Shown: piece by piece, positions 17,873 to 26,810 of the stretch
Numbering within the stretch: the stretch's first letter is position 1
Layout of the letters: every line of letters begins with the position of its first letter
Assembly (NCBI GenBank): GCA_016187945.1
Contig: JACPIT010000005.1
Location: 310,001 to 374,000, forward strand
DNA from: Opitutia bacterium
GTDB lineage: Bacteria; Verrucomicrobiota; Verrucomicrobiia; Opitutales; Opitutaceae
DNA length: 64,000 nt
Direction of reading: 5' to 3'
The notes under the pieces: model-generated
Database searches by the model: none
What the model was told of the DNA's origin: nothing
The model's input: the letters and a program-made list of their open reading frames with translations, nothing else
Position numbers and translations under genes: made by a program

Positions 17873-20033
17873 CGCACGCACGCGCGTCGTAGCGCCGGTC
17901 TCCGACCGGCGATGGTTGCGCGCGTGGCATGCGCTGCGTTCTGCCGCCAGTCGGAGACTGGCGCTACTGCCGGCGTGCGGGATCGCGCTGATGTTCGCCG
18001 TCGCTCTGCCCGCCGCCGAGTTGCGCGTCGACGGTCTCGGCTGGTTCGGCAGCCGCGAGACAGCGCGCAACTTGCAAGTTCTCCTCGGCGACCAGCTCGC
18101 TCCCGAAACCGTCGACGCGCCGCCGATCGAGGACGCGGCGCTGATTCTCTATCACGAACTCCAGCGCAACGGCTATCTCGACGCGCGAATCACAGCGGAG
18201 ATCGCGCAGGCGAGCGGGCAAACGTCGCGGCACCCGATCACGGCGACGCTCGACGAGCCGCTGCCGCGCCCGCTCGCCGCGCGTCGCGTCGTGCTGCACG
18301 TCGCACGCGGCACGCGCTTCCTGATCCGCGAAGTGGTTTTCCGCGGATTGCACGCGATGAAACACGACGAGGCGCGGCGGTTCTTCACTGGAGAAACGAT
18401 GCTGATCCCGCTCGCGGCGGATCGCGTGTATTCGCCCGACGGCGTGCGCACGTCGCTCTCGAATCTCGCCGAGGAGCTCCGTCTGCGCGGCCACGCCGGC
18501 GCGGGCGCGACGCTCGCGCGCGAGGACGTCGATCGCGCGACCGGACGCGTGCGGCTGGAGGTCGACGTGAACGAAGGCCCGGTCTGGCGCGTCGACGCGA
18601 TCGAGTTTTTCGAGCAGGTCGATCCGATGACGCCGCCGGATTTTCTTCAGGACCGCCGCGGGTTGCCTTGGTCGACGCTGTGGCGACAAGACGCGGCGAC
18701 GGCGGTGCGCGCGTGGTATTTCGCCCGCGGTTTCCCGGACGTGCGGGTGCGCGTCAGCTCGCGCCTCGGCGAACGCATCGATGGACGGCAGAGCGTCACG
18801 GCGGAGATCCGCGTGGCGTTAGGCAAGCAGGTGCGCCTCGGCCGCGTGTCGCTCGAGGGCAACACGCACACGCGCGAGCGCACGATGCGCCGCATGCTGC
18901 GCGTGCACACGGGCGACTTGCTCAATCCAGTAGCCATCGACAACGCGCAGGCGCGGCTGGCCCGGCTCGGCGTGTTCAACCGCATCGATCTCCGCTACGA
19001 GGAGGCCGAGCCCGGCGTGCGCGACGCGATTTTCTCCGTGGCCGAGGGTCGACTCGAGGAGATCAACCTGCTCGCCGGTTACGGCAGCTACGAGCAGCTC
19101 CGCGCGGGCGTGGAGTGGCAGCACCACAACCTCTTCGGCCGCGCGCACACCGACAACCTGCGGCTCGTGCAATCGATGAAGAGCACCACCGGCGAATACC
19201 GCTACACCGTGCCGTCGCTCTTCGGCACGACGGCCGACGGCAGCGCGCGGCTCTTCGGCTTGCGCCGCGAGGAGTTGTCGTTCGTGCGCCAGGAATACGG
19301 CGCGGATGTCTCGCTCTCGCGCGAGTTCCCTTCGCTCCACTCGACCGGCACCGCGAGCTACACATTGCAGCGGCTCAAAACCACGGCCAACGAACTCGCG
19401 ACGAACCCCATCGACGAAACCGAGACCGACGTCGCGAGCCTCGACTTGCGGCTCGTGCGCGATCGGCGCGACAACCCGCTCACGCCGCGCTCCGGCCACC
19501 GGCTCTTCGCGCAGGTGCAGCTCGCGAGCAAGTTCCTCGGCGGCGAGGTCGATTATCAGCAATTCCAGTTCGGCGGGTCGTATCACCGGGCCGTCGGCGC
19601 CGGCCGCTGGGTGCACCTCGGCCTCGAGCACGCGATCGTGACGACGTTCGGCGCGACGGACGATCGCGCGGTGCCGGTGAACGTCCGCTTCTTCCCCGGC
19701 GGCGACACGTCAATCCGCGGCTACAATCGCGGCGAAGCCGCGCCGCGCGCCGCGAACGGCCAGTTTGTCGGCGCGAAAAGTTTCGTGCAGTTCAGCGCCG
19801 AGTTCGAGCAGGCACTGACGCCGAAGCTGTCGACCGTGCTCTTCGGCGACGCGCTCGGCACCGCGGCGCGGCTCGCGGATTATCCGTTCGACGAGAAACT
19901 TTTCTCCGTCGGCCTCGGTCTGCGTTACCACACGCTCATCGGCCCCGTGCGCGTCGAATACGGCCGCAACGTGAACCCGCGCCCGCTCGACCCGCGCGGC
20001 ACGCTGCTGGTGTCGATCGGGTTTCCGTTCTGA
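17853..20033 (+). CDS. tamA: BamA/TamA-family outer-membrane protein
   Basis: Up to 726 residues from a GTG at 17853 overlapping tamB. An internal ATG at 17991 would remove most of the hydrophobic leader (LALLPACGIALMFAVALPAA), so a start upstream of it is likelier. POTRA-like segments occupy about 60-400 (FLIREVVFRGLHAMKHDEA, KQVRLGRVSLEGNTHTRERT). The C-terminal ~330 residues form the Bac_surface_Ag barrel with FFPGGDTSIRGYNRGE, where RGY is the conserved barrel-loop motif, and the final residue is Phe (VSIGFPF). Inserts or threads substrates at the outer membrane together with TamB. A GTAG palindrome lies within the leader codons. Confidence 0.88.
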   Translation: MTSERNSARTRVVAPVSDRRWLRAWHALRSAASRRLALLPACGIALMFAVALPAAELRVDGLGWFGSRETARNLQVLLGDQLAPETVDAPPIEDAALILYHELQRNGYLDARITAEIAQASGQTSRHPITATLDEPLPRPLAARRVVLHVARGTRFLIREVVFRGLHAMKHDEARRFFTGETMLIPLAADRVYSPDGVRTSLSNLAEELRLRGHAGAGATLAREDVDRATGRVRLEVDVNEGPVWRVDAIEFFEQVDPMTPPDFLQDRRGLPWSTLWRQDAATAVRAWYFARGFPDVRVRVSSRLGERIDGRQSVTAEIRVALGKQVRLGRVSLEGNTHTRERTMRRMLRVHTGDLLNPVAIDNAQARLARLGVFNRIDLRYEEAEPGVRDAIFSVAEGRLEEINLLAGYGSYEQLRAGVEWQHHNLFGRAHTDNLRLVQSMKSTTGEYRYTVPSLFGTTADGSARLFGLRREELSFVRQEYGADVSLSREFPSLHSTGTASYTLQRLKTTANELATNPIDETETDVASLDLRLVRDRRDNPLTPRSGHRLFAQVQLASKFLGGEVDYQQFQFGGSYHRAVGAGRWVHLGLEHAIVTTFGATDDRAVPVNVRFFPGGDTSIRGYNRGEAAPRAANGQFVGAKSFVQFSAEFEQALTPKLSTVLFGDALGTAARLADYPFDEKLFSVGLGLRYHTLIGPVRVEYGRNVNPRPLDPRGTLLVSIGFPF
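17889..17967. repeat. GTAG palindrome within the tamA 5' coding region
   Basis: gtagcgccggtctccgaccg at the left and the inverse (cgccagtcggagactggcgc, then tac) at the right enclose ~33 bp. It lies between the possible GTG start and the hydrophobic leader, so either the repeat encodes the extreme N-terminus or the true start is later. Confidence 0.75.
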
Positions 20034-20309
20034 GCGCGCGACGGGAGCGTTCGCCGGAGGGCATGGCTCCCGTCGAGGCGTTGCGCGGGCGAGGACGCGG
20101 CGGCGTTCGCGACTTGAGGTGGTCGCTGCTCTCCCGGCGGCGACGAGGCGCGTGCCGCCGGCGCAGCCGCTCACGTTGTCTCCGCACTTCGGCGCGGCGG
20201 TCACCGATCCGCCGCAACAGGGCGAACGTCGGCATCGCGTCACGCTCCGCGCGTTTGAGCTGGCCAAGCCGCCGTGCGTGCGCCTGATTTTGCCTTAAAT
20301 CTCCCCTCA

Positions 20310-21632
20310 ATGGCCCCGCACCGCGCTTTGCGCCACCCCCTCACTTGGGTGCCCTCGCTCTATCTCGCGATGGGTTTGCCCAACGTCACCGTCGGCGTCG
20401 TCGCCGCGATCATCTACAAAAACCTCGGCGTCTCGAACACCGATATCGCGCTCTACACCTCGCAGATGTATCTGCCGTGGGTGCTGAAGCCGCTCTGGTC
20501 GCCGTTCCTCGAGCCGTTTCAGACGAAGCGCTGGTGGGTGATCGCGATGGAGTTCCTGATGGCGGCGGGGCTCGGCGCGGTGGCGTTTTGCCTGCCGCTC
20601 GACGGCTTCTTCCGCGCGTCGCTGGCGTTTTTCTGGATCATCGGCTTCGCCTCGGCGACGCAGGACATCGTGGCGGATGGCGTCTTCATGACGACGGTCT
20701 CGATCAAGGACCAGGCGCGCTACTCGGGCCTGCAGGGCATGTGCTGGAACATGGGCGCGGTGATCGCGTCGGGCCTTCTGGTGTCGCTCACCGGCTGGCT
20801 GCACAACAAGGCCGGCCTGTCGTGGGTGCATTGCTGGATGATCATCATGGTCGGCACGGGCGCGGTGATGGCGGGCTTCGGCGCGTGGCACCTGCGCACG
20901 CTGCCGACCGGCGAAATCTCCGCGCTGCACGGCCAGGGCGCGCGCGCCGCGTGGCCGGCGTTGAAGGAGTCGTGGGTGTCGTTTTTCCAGAAGCCGCAGA
21001 TCTGGCTGATGCTCGCGGTGGTTTTCTTCTACCGCTTCGGCGAGGGCTTCATCGAAAAATTCGGTCCGCTCTTCCTGCTCGATCCGCGCAGCGCCGGCGG
21101 CCTGGGCCTCGACAACGAATCGCTCGGTCACATCAACGGCACCGTCGGCACCGTGGCGTTCATCGTCGGCGCGTTCGCGGGCGGTTTCTTCGTGGCCAAG
21201 ATGACGCTGCGGCGCTCGTTCTTCCTCCTCGCCCTCGCGCTCAACGTCCCGCACCTCACCTACTATTTCCTCAGCCACGCGATGCCGACGAACGTCGTCG
21301 TGATCGGCGCGATCGTGGCGGCGGAGAAGTTCGGCTTCGGCATGGGCTCGGTCGGCCACATGCTCTACCAGATGCAACAGGTCGCGCCCGGGCCGTTCAA
21401 GATGACGCACTACGCCTTCGCGACCGGCGTGATGGCGATGACGAAGTGGGCGACCGGCTCGATCAGCGGCTGGGTCTACGGGCTGTGCGGGCAACACTAC
21501 GCGACGTTCTTCACGTTCGTGCTCATCGCCTCGGTGCCGCCGATCATCTTCGCGTGGCTCGCGCCGTTCCCGCAGAATGGGCACGATTTCGCGAGCGAGG
21601 CAGAGAAACAAAGCTCCCCCGGAGCACACTAA
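20310..21632 (+). CDS. Major facilitator superfamily transporter, AmpG/PAT-like
   Basis: 440 residues from ATG 20310. A GTG at 20274 would add 12 residues without improving the protein. About 12 hydrophobic segments. The first helix region (WVPSLYLAMGLPNVTVGVVA, then YKNLGVSNTDIALYTSQMYL) matches muropeptide-permease-like AmpG relatives. A charged cytoplasmic loop lies near the middle (LPTGEISALHGQGARAAWPA). Inner membrane. Substrate unknown. AmpG relatives import anhydro-muropeptides, while others take sugars or nucleotides. The following gene encodes a GH74 enzyme, so uptake of a carbohydrate product is possible but unproven. The C-terminal codons run close to a repeat region. Confidence 0.85.
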   Translation: MAPHRALRHPLTWVPSLYLAMGLPNVTVGVVAAIIYKNLGVSNTDIALYTSQMYLPWVLKPLWSPFLEPFQTKRWWVIAMEFLMAAGLGAVAFCLPLDGFFRASLAFFWIIGFASATQDIVADGVFMTTVSIKDQARYSGLQGMCWNMGAVIASGLLVSLTGWLHNKAGLSWVHCWMIIMVGTGAVMAGFGAWHLRTLPTGEISALHGQGARAAWPALKESWVSFFQKPQIWLMLAVVFFYRFGEGFIEKFGPLFLLDPRSAGGLGLDNESLGHINGTVGTVAFIVGAFAGGFFVAKMTLRRSFFLLALALNVPHLTYYFLSHAMPTNVVVIGAIVAAEKFGFGMGSVGHMLYQMQQVAPGPFKMTHYAFATGVMAMTKWATGSISGWVYGLCGQHYATFFTFVLIASVPPIIFAWLAPFPQNGHDFASEAEKQSSPGAH

Positions 21633-21679
21633 ACACACGGAAAGGAGTGGCGCTGTGGATCGCGCGTTTGTCTCGACCC

Positions 21680-21763
21680 GGTGGAGCGCGTTGACCTCAA
21701 CGCGCTCAGACGTCCGTCCGGCGGCGAAAACGCTCGAACGCGTTGGGGTCAACGCGTTCCACC
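21680..21763. repeat. Inverted repeat between MFS and GH74 genes
   Basis: ggtggagcgcgttgacctca at the left is the inverse of sequence ending at 21763 (ggtcaacgcgttccacc), one to three mismatches. It occupies the spacer between the transporter stop codon and the inferred GH74 start. Confidence 0.7.
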
Positions 21764-21795
21764 TCACGAGCCCTCCCTCGCGCATCGCCCGCCGC

Positions 21796-24057
21796 GTGCT
21801 CGCCACTCTCCGCCGCCTTTCGTGTCTTTCGTGTGTTTCGTGGTCTCTGCTCAGCTCACCTCTGTCTCTCTTCGCCGTGAACGCTGAAACCTACACCTGG
21901 CGCAACGTCGCGATCGGGGGCGGCGGCTTCGTCACCGGCGTCGAGTTTCACCCGACCGAGCCCGGTCTCGCCTACGCGCGCACCGACGTCGGCGGCGCGT
22001 ATCGCTGGGACGCCGCCGCGCAAACCTGGGTGCCGCTCCTCGATTGGCTCGGCCAATCCGAGTGGAACCTCCAAGGCGTCGAGAGCGTCGCGCTCGATCC
22101 GACCGACCCCAATCGCGTCTATCTCGCCTGCGGCACCTACACGCGCCCCGACGTCGGCAACGCCGAGCTGTTCCGCTCCACCGATCGCGGCGCCACATGG
22201 CAGCGCACGACGCTCCCCTTCAAACTCGGCGGCAACGAGGCCGCGCGCGGCAGCGGCGAGCGCCTCGTCGTCGATCCGAATTCGCCCAACCTCCTCTATC
22301 TCGGCACGCGCAACGCCGGTCTGTGGCGCAGCGCCGATCACGGCGCGACGTGGGCGCGCGTGACGAGCTTCCCCGATCTGCCCGACGGCAGCGCCGGTCA
22401 GCAGCTCATCGTCGACGGCCGTTTCAACTACCTCGCGCAACCCGTCGGCATTCTCTGGGTGCGGATCGATGCGCACCGCGGCACGCGCGGTCAGCCGACA
22501 CCCGTGCTCTACGCCGCGATCTCGCGCATCGGCGAAAGCATCTTACGCAGCACCGACGCCGGCGCGACCTGGCGCGCGTTGCCAAAGCAGCCGACGACGT
22601 TCCGCCCCACCGGCGCCGCGCTCGCGCCGGACGGCACGCTCTACGTCACCTACGCCGACGAGCCCGGCCCGAACCGCATGCGCGACGGCGCGGTGTGGAA
22701 ATTTTCCCCGCGCGACGACGCCTGGGCCGAAATCACGCCGGAAAAGCCGGACGCCGCGAATCGCGAACGCCGCTTCGGCTACGCCGCCGTCGCCGTCGAT
22801 CCGGCTGCGCCCGCGACCGTAGTCGTGACGACGTGGGGCCGCGGCAAGCCCGGCGAAGAAATGTTCCGCAGCACCGACGCCGGCCGCACGTGGCGCGCGA
22901 CGATGGCCAACGCGACCTGGGACCACTCGTCCGCGCCCTACACGCAAACCATGTGGCGCCACTGGATGTGCGACGTGGAGATCGATCCCGCCACCCGCGA
23001 CCGCATCCTCTTCACCACCGGCTACGGCATCTGGGCCTCGACCAACGCCACCGCCCCCGACCGCGGCGCGCCCGTGAACTGGGTTTTCCGCAACCGCGGC
23101 CTCGAGGAAACCGTGCCGCTCGCGCTCCTCAGTCCGCCCGAAGGCGCGCACCTGATCAGCGGCCTCGGCGACATCGACGGCTTCGTGCACGACGATTTCG
23201 CGGTCTCTCCGCAAAGCGGCCGCTTCTCCGCTCCCGGCTACAAGAACACCGAGTGGCTCGACGACGCCGCGCTCGCGCCGCGCACCATCGTCCGCTCCGG
23301 CACGACCTACGACGACGACCGCATCCTCGCTGCCATCTCCGACGACAGCGGCCGCACCTGGGCGGCGCTTGCCACGCAGCCGCCGCACAAAGACACGCGC
23401 CGCCGCTTCGTCACCGGTCCGATCGCGATTTCCGCCGACGGCAAAATCATCTCGTGGACACCAAACGGCGCGACGCCGTTCTTCACCGCCGACCGCGGCC
23501 AGACCTGGCGCGCCGCGCGCGGCGTGCCGGCGGACATCCGCCTGGTCGGCGACCGCGTCGATGCGCGCACATTCTATGGCTACGACGCCGACGCCGGCGC
23601 GCTCTACGTCGGCACGAGCGACGATGCGGCGAGTTTCACGCGCCTGCCGCACCGGCTGCCCGTGGCGAAACACGCCTTCTGGCATCGCAACTACGGCGAT
23701 CTCGCCGCGGTGCCCGGCCGCGCCGGCGAGTGCTGGCTCGTGGCCGGCGAAAAACTTTTCGCGTTCACCGAGCGCGGCGCGCAGCTCCGCGAGTTTCCCG
23801 CGCTGTCCGCAGTTGGTGGCGTTGGTTTCGGCAAAGCCGCGCCCGGCCACGAGTATCCAGCGGTGTTCGCCACGGCGACAATCGACGGCGTGCACGGCAT
23901 CTACCGCTCGGACGATGCCGGCGCCACCTGGGTCCGGCTGACGGACCCCGCGCACCAATTCGGCTCCGCGTCGCGTCTCACCGGCGACCCGCGCGTCTTC
24001 GGCCGCGTCTACGTCTGCACCGGCGGCCGCGGCATCACCTACGGCGAGCGGAAGTAG
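21796..24057 (+). CDS. GH74-family xyloglucanase-like glycoside hydrolase, secreted
   Basis: 753 residues from an inferred GTG at 21796. No ATG is suitably placed, and this GTG begins a plausible signal peptide ending FAVNA before ETYTWRNVAIGGGGFVTGVE. GH74 hallmarks: YARTDVGGAYRWD near residue 60, carrying the N-terminal catalytic Asp, and SGLGDIDGFVHDD near 455, carrying the second one. BNR/sialidase-type turns (RSTDRGATW, RSTDAGATW, RSDDAGATW) recur through two seven-bladed propellers. The family hydrolyses xyloglucan and related beta-1,4-glucans outside the cell or in the periplasm. Its TAG stop lies inside a GTAG palindrome. Likely linked with the upstream transporter in carbohydrate use. 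Confidence 0.88.
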   Translation: MLATLRRLSCLSCVSWSLLSSPLSLFAVNAETYTWRNVAIGGGGFVTGVEFHPTEPGLAYARTDVGGAYRWDAAAQTWVPLLDWLGQSEWNLQGVESVALDPTDPNRVYLACGTYTRPDVGNAELFRSTDRGATWQRTTLPFKLGGNEAARGSGERLVVDPNSPNLLYLGTRNAGLWRSADHGATWARVTSFPDLPDGSAGQQLIVDGRFNYLAQPVGILWVRIDAHRGTRGQPTPVLYAAISRIGESILRSTDAGATWRALPKQPTTFRPTGAALAPDGTLYVTYADEPGPNRMRDGAVWKFSPRDDAWAEITPEKPDAANRERRFGYAAVAVDPAAPATVVVTTWGRGKPGEEMFRSTDAGRTWRATMANATWDHSSAPYTQTMWRHWMCDVEIDPATRDRILFTTGYGIWASTNATAPDRGAPVNWVFRNRGLEETVPLALLSPPEGAHLISGLGDIDGFVHDDFAVSPQSGRFSAPGYKNTEWLDDAALAPRTIVRSGTTYDDDRILAAISDDSGRTWAALATQPPHKDTRRRFVTGPIAISADGKIISWTPNGATPFFTADRGQTWRAARGVPADIRLVGDRVDARTFYGYDADAGALYVGTSDDAASFTRLPHRLPVAKHAFWHRNYGDLAAVPGRAGECWLVAGEKLFAFTERGAQLREFPALSAVGGVGFGKAAPGHEYPAVFATATIDGVHGIYRSDDAGATWVRLTDPAHQFGSASRLTGDPRVFGRVYVCTGGRGITYGERK

Positions 24058-24191
24058 GGCCGGCTGACCCGGCCCTACCTCGCGACCAACCGAAACGGAT
24101 CGCATACGCGCTGCGGTCATCCGACTAAAAGGTTCGCGCAATAGACTGACGCGAGCGAAGCGGAAGGTAGGGCGGAGCGGCCCGCTCCGCC
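24054..24191. repeat. Two GTAG palindromes after the GH74 gene
   Basis: First: gtagggccgg/ccggccctac at 24054-24078, whose TAG is the GH74 stop codon. Second: GTAG then ggcggagcgg/ccgctccgcc at 24167-24191. The rest of 24079-24418 holds no convincing gene. Confidence 0.75.
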
Positions 24192-24418
24192 GCGAGGGCG
24201 ACATCACGTTCTCGGCCCACCGGGCCGGCGACGAGTGCGATGCCTCGACGGTGCGCCCAACCTATCAGTCTGATATGCGAAGCTCAATAATCCGCGCCTT
24301 TCATCCGCGAAACCCGTGGCAAAATGAAACACGCGAGCGCGGCATGCGCCCGAACCGACTCGCCGCGCGGAGTGACGCGCGCTTGCCTCGCGGCGGCGTT
24401 CGCGACCTGCTCGGCCGC

Positions 24419-24479
24419 TTGGACAACGCCTGCCCTTTCTCGCCCGATCGCCGGCACCGCTACTCGCTCATGCATCGCT
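24419..24479 (+). pseudogene. 5' fragment of a DUF1643 gene
   Basis: The first 61 nt from a TTG (24419) match the first 61 nt of the intact DUF1643 gene at 28295, 52 of 61 identical. They encode MDNACPFSPDRRHRYSLMHR against MENVCHFTPDRVHRYSLVHR. Similarity ends abruptly at 24479, after which the frame is unrelated to DUF1643. It lies ~100 bp from the 3' end of the ATPase gene of the SIR2 operon. Reading: remnant of a second DUF1643 gene, or a duplicated insertion-site sequence. Confidence 0.75.
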
Positions 24480-24546
24480 TCCCCTTCGCGTCGGCGCCTG
24501 CTCGTCTCGCCCCGCGCCCAAACCGCGCGCTCATCTCGGCTCCCTG

Positions 24547-24570
24547 CCGCCCTGGGTTCTTGGAGGGCGG
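24547..24570 (-). terminator. Hairpin just downstream of the SIR2-ATPase operon
   Basis: Perfect 7-bp arms ccgccct (24547-24553) and agggcgg (24564-24570), 5 nt after the ATPase stop codon on the minus strand. No U-tract follows, so termination there is only inferred. Confidence 0.4.
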
Positions 24571-24575
24571 GGCGA

Positions 24576-26810
24576 TCAGGCGGCGGGCGACTCCGGATTC
24601 GGCAGCGGCGTGGGCTGGACCCCGCCGGCTTGGGTGCCGGCGTGTTCCGCAGCGGTGTCTCCTTCGGCCACCGTTCCGCTGAAACCCTGCATTTTGGTCA
24701 CGTGGAGTATCTGTCCTTCGGCTTGCTCGAACAACCGGGTCTGTTCCGAGTTGATCGCATAGTTTCCCAGCATCCAGCTCCCTCGCGGCACGAAGAGCCG
24801 GGCGCCGCGGAGAACCGGGAAGGCGAACAGGTTCTTTTTTTCCTCGGAAAACCCGACCGATGTGCGGTCCACGTAGATCATGAGATAATCGCTGCGTTCC
24901 TCCGTCTCCTCAGTCTCCTTCCAAATCCGGTCGATCAACTTCGTTTTCTCGCCCTTGTCGGTCGACCCGCGCTTCAGCCGGTCGCGCCAGCAGAACAACA
25001 CATTGTCGGCGACCGCGGCGATCATGCCGCTGAGCCGCGCGTTGGCCGCGCCCATGAAGACAGATTTCACGCGCCGATCCGGCGCGGGCGTTTCTCCCTG
25101 CGGCAGTGCAGGCGGTGCCAATTTCACTTTGAATAGATCGAGCAACGCCGGGACGAACATCGGATCGTTGGCCAGCAGCGGAAACCGGTATTCGAGTTGG
25201 GTCAGATCCCAGAATGCCAGCCGGCGAATCGGCGGATTCGCCACCTGGAGCCGTGTTTTCAAATAGTGCAGGAATTCCGGTGGGGCGATGGCTCCCGGTC
25301 GCTGGTAGAAGACGAAGACGTGCCCGCAACAGGCGGCGAAACCCGGACAACAGTCCTCCGGGCGGCGACCCAGCGGGCATTTTTCGTGGACGCGCAGCGT
25401 GTATTTGTTGTCGATGACAGACACCAGCAAGCCGTGCTGTGCAGTCTGGAAGTTCATCGATTGCCCGGCTTCGGGTGAGCAGGCATCCTCCGGACTCGGT
25501 CCGTGCTCCGGCTCCGTGTGGCTGCGGCTGCGAAAGAGGAAATCACGCGTCAGGGTCGTCTTGAAGGTTCCGCGTGGCCCGAGCAACGCGATCGAATCTC
25601 CCAGTTTCACTCCGCCCAACACCTGTTCGATCACCGACCAACCCCACTCGGTCAGAATTTCGTTTGGATCGGCTGCGGCCCCAAACGGTTGGTTCCTGGC
25701 GGACTTTCCGGTCCGTGGTTGTCCATCGGCGCCGTCTTTTTCTTCTGACCCGCCGGTCTCTGGATTCGGCTTCGGCCTGACGGCTTGAAGCGACTCCGTC
25801 CATTGCGACGCCATGTAGAGGTGCGAGTGCACTTGGAAGTGAACCGAGGGATAAATCTCCAATCCGCATCCCCGGATCTTGTATTGGTGCCAGCCGAGCG
25901 CGGCTTCCTGATAGCGGGATTTCTTGAAATGCAGTTCGTGCAACACGTAATCGATCGGGATCTTGACGTGTTTTTCCTCCAACTCGATCACCAGGTCGAC
26001 CTGGTGATCGATACTCTCCTCGATACCGCGCGACGGTTCATAGGCGATCACCGCGAGCAGGCAGCACTGACGCAGCTTGCGGATTAAATCTGCCAGCTCC
26101 AGTTGCCCGCGTTTTTCCAATGAAAGGATGCTGAGGCCGTCGAGAAACACGATGGGGCGCTCGGCCCGCTTCTTGCCTTCGGCTCCCTTCATAATTCCAT
26201 CGACGAAGCCATGCGCCCGCGCCAACGGATCCTCGCGCAAATGATCCTCCGCCGCCACTTCGCCCGCGAATTCGATGAGGTTGGGACATGGCAGGACGGT
26301 CTCGCCGTTTTCGTCTTTTTCCTTCTCCGAAATGTCTCCGTCATCCTCCAGCATCTCGATCGCTGTCTTCTTCAGCTTCGGATCCGCGGGGTCGACGCCC
26401 AAGACGGTGAGGTATTCTGCAGCGACCTGCTCGATCGTGGCACCGCTTTCGACGGCGCGGACCAATTCCCATTTTTGTCGGCACTGATTGGTGACCAAGC
26501 GCCGATAGATCGACCTCAGTTCGTCGCCATCCTGCTCGAGGGAAAAGAAGTGTCGCTTCGGCTGCCCCGCCGCAAAGGTCACGTTGGCCGCCAACTGGAG
26601 CGCCAGCGTCGACTTCCCGGTGCCGGCCTTGCCGCACAGCATGACGATCAGTCCATCCGGACTCTTGTCCGGGGGTGGCAGCACCAACCCTCCCCGGAGC
26701 AACTCATCCAGCATGCCTTGCCGGATGATCGGCGACCTGTCTGGCCCGCCAGTATGATCGACCACCCAACCGCCGCTGTTGGTCGGGATGACAGAACGAG
26801 TGTTGTTCAT
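24576..26810 (-). CDS. Tandem KaiC/RecA-like P-loop ATPase, partner of SIR2 protein
   Basis: 744 residues. Two P-loop units. The first has Walker A GKAGTGKST (60-68) and Walker B PIVFLDG (219-225). The second has a degenerate Walker A GPRGTFKTT (411-419, Phe where Gly is usual) and a possible Walker B LAFWDL (531-536). A linker rich in Gly, Glu and Lys (about 345-375) separates them. A Cys cluster (C478, C487, C488, C494, C495, with H497) could bind zinc. Tandem RecA-like units recall KaiC. ATG overlaps the SIR2 stop by 4 bp (ATGA) with GGAAGGAAAA upstream, so translation is coupled. Likely senses or remodels a target and controls the SIR2 protein. That role is inferred, and I know no named family with this architecture. 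Confidence 0.75.
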   Translation of the reverse strand: MNNTRSVIPTNSGGWVVDHTGGPDRSPIIRQGMLDELLRGGLVLPPPDKSPDGLIVMLCGKAGTGKSTLALQLAANVTFAAGQPKRHFFSLEQDGDELRSIYRRLVTNQCRQKWELVRAVESGATIEQVAAEYLTVLGVDPADPKLKKTAIEMLEDDGDISEKEKDENGETVLPCPNLIEFAGEVAAEDHLREDPLARAHGFVDGIMKGAEGKKRAERPIVFLDGLSILSLEKRGQLELADLIRKLRQCCLLAVIAYEPSRGIEESIDHQVDLVIELEEKHVKIPIDYVLHELHFKKSRYQEAALGWHQYKIRGCGLEIYPSVHFQVHSHLYMASQWTESLQAVRPKPNPETGGSEEKDGADGQPRTGKSARNQPFGAAADPNEILTEWGWSVIEQVLGGVKLGDSIALLGPRGTFKTTLTRDFLFRSRSHTEPEHGPSPEDACSPEAGQSMNFQTAQHGLLVSVIDNKYTLRVHEKCPLGRRPEDCCPGFAACCGHVFVFYQRPGAIAPPEFLHYLKTRLQVANPPIRRLAFWDLTQLEYRFPLLANDPMFVPALLDLFKVKLAPPALPQGETPAPDRRVKSVFMGAANARLSGMIAAVADNVLFCWRDRLKRGSTDKGEKTKLIDRIWKETEETEERSDYLMIYVDRTSVGFSEEKKNLFAFPVLRGARLFVPRGSWMLGNYAINSEQTRLFEQAEGQILHVTKMQGFSGTVAEGDTAAEHAGTQAGGVQPTPLPNPESPAA

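Noticed and set aside
14591-18070. 1159-codon minus-strand frame opposite tamB
   Set aside because: Arginine-rich shadow without any domain pattern.
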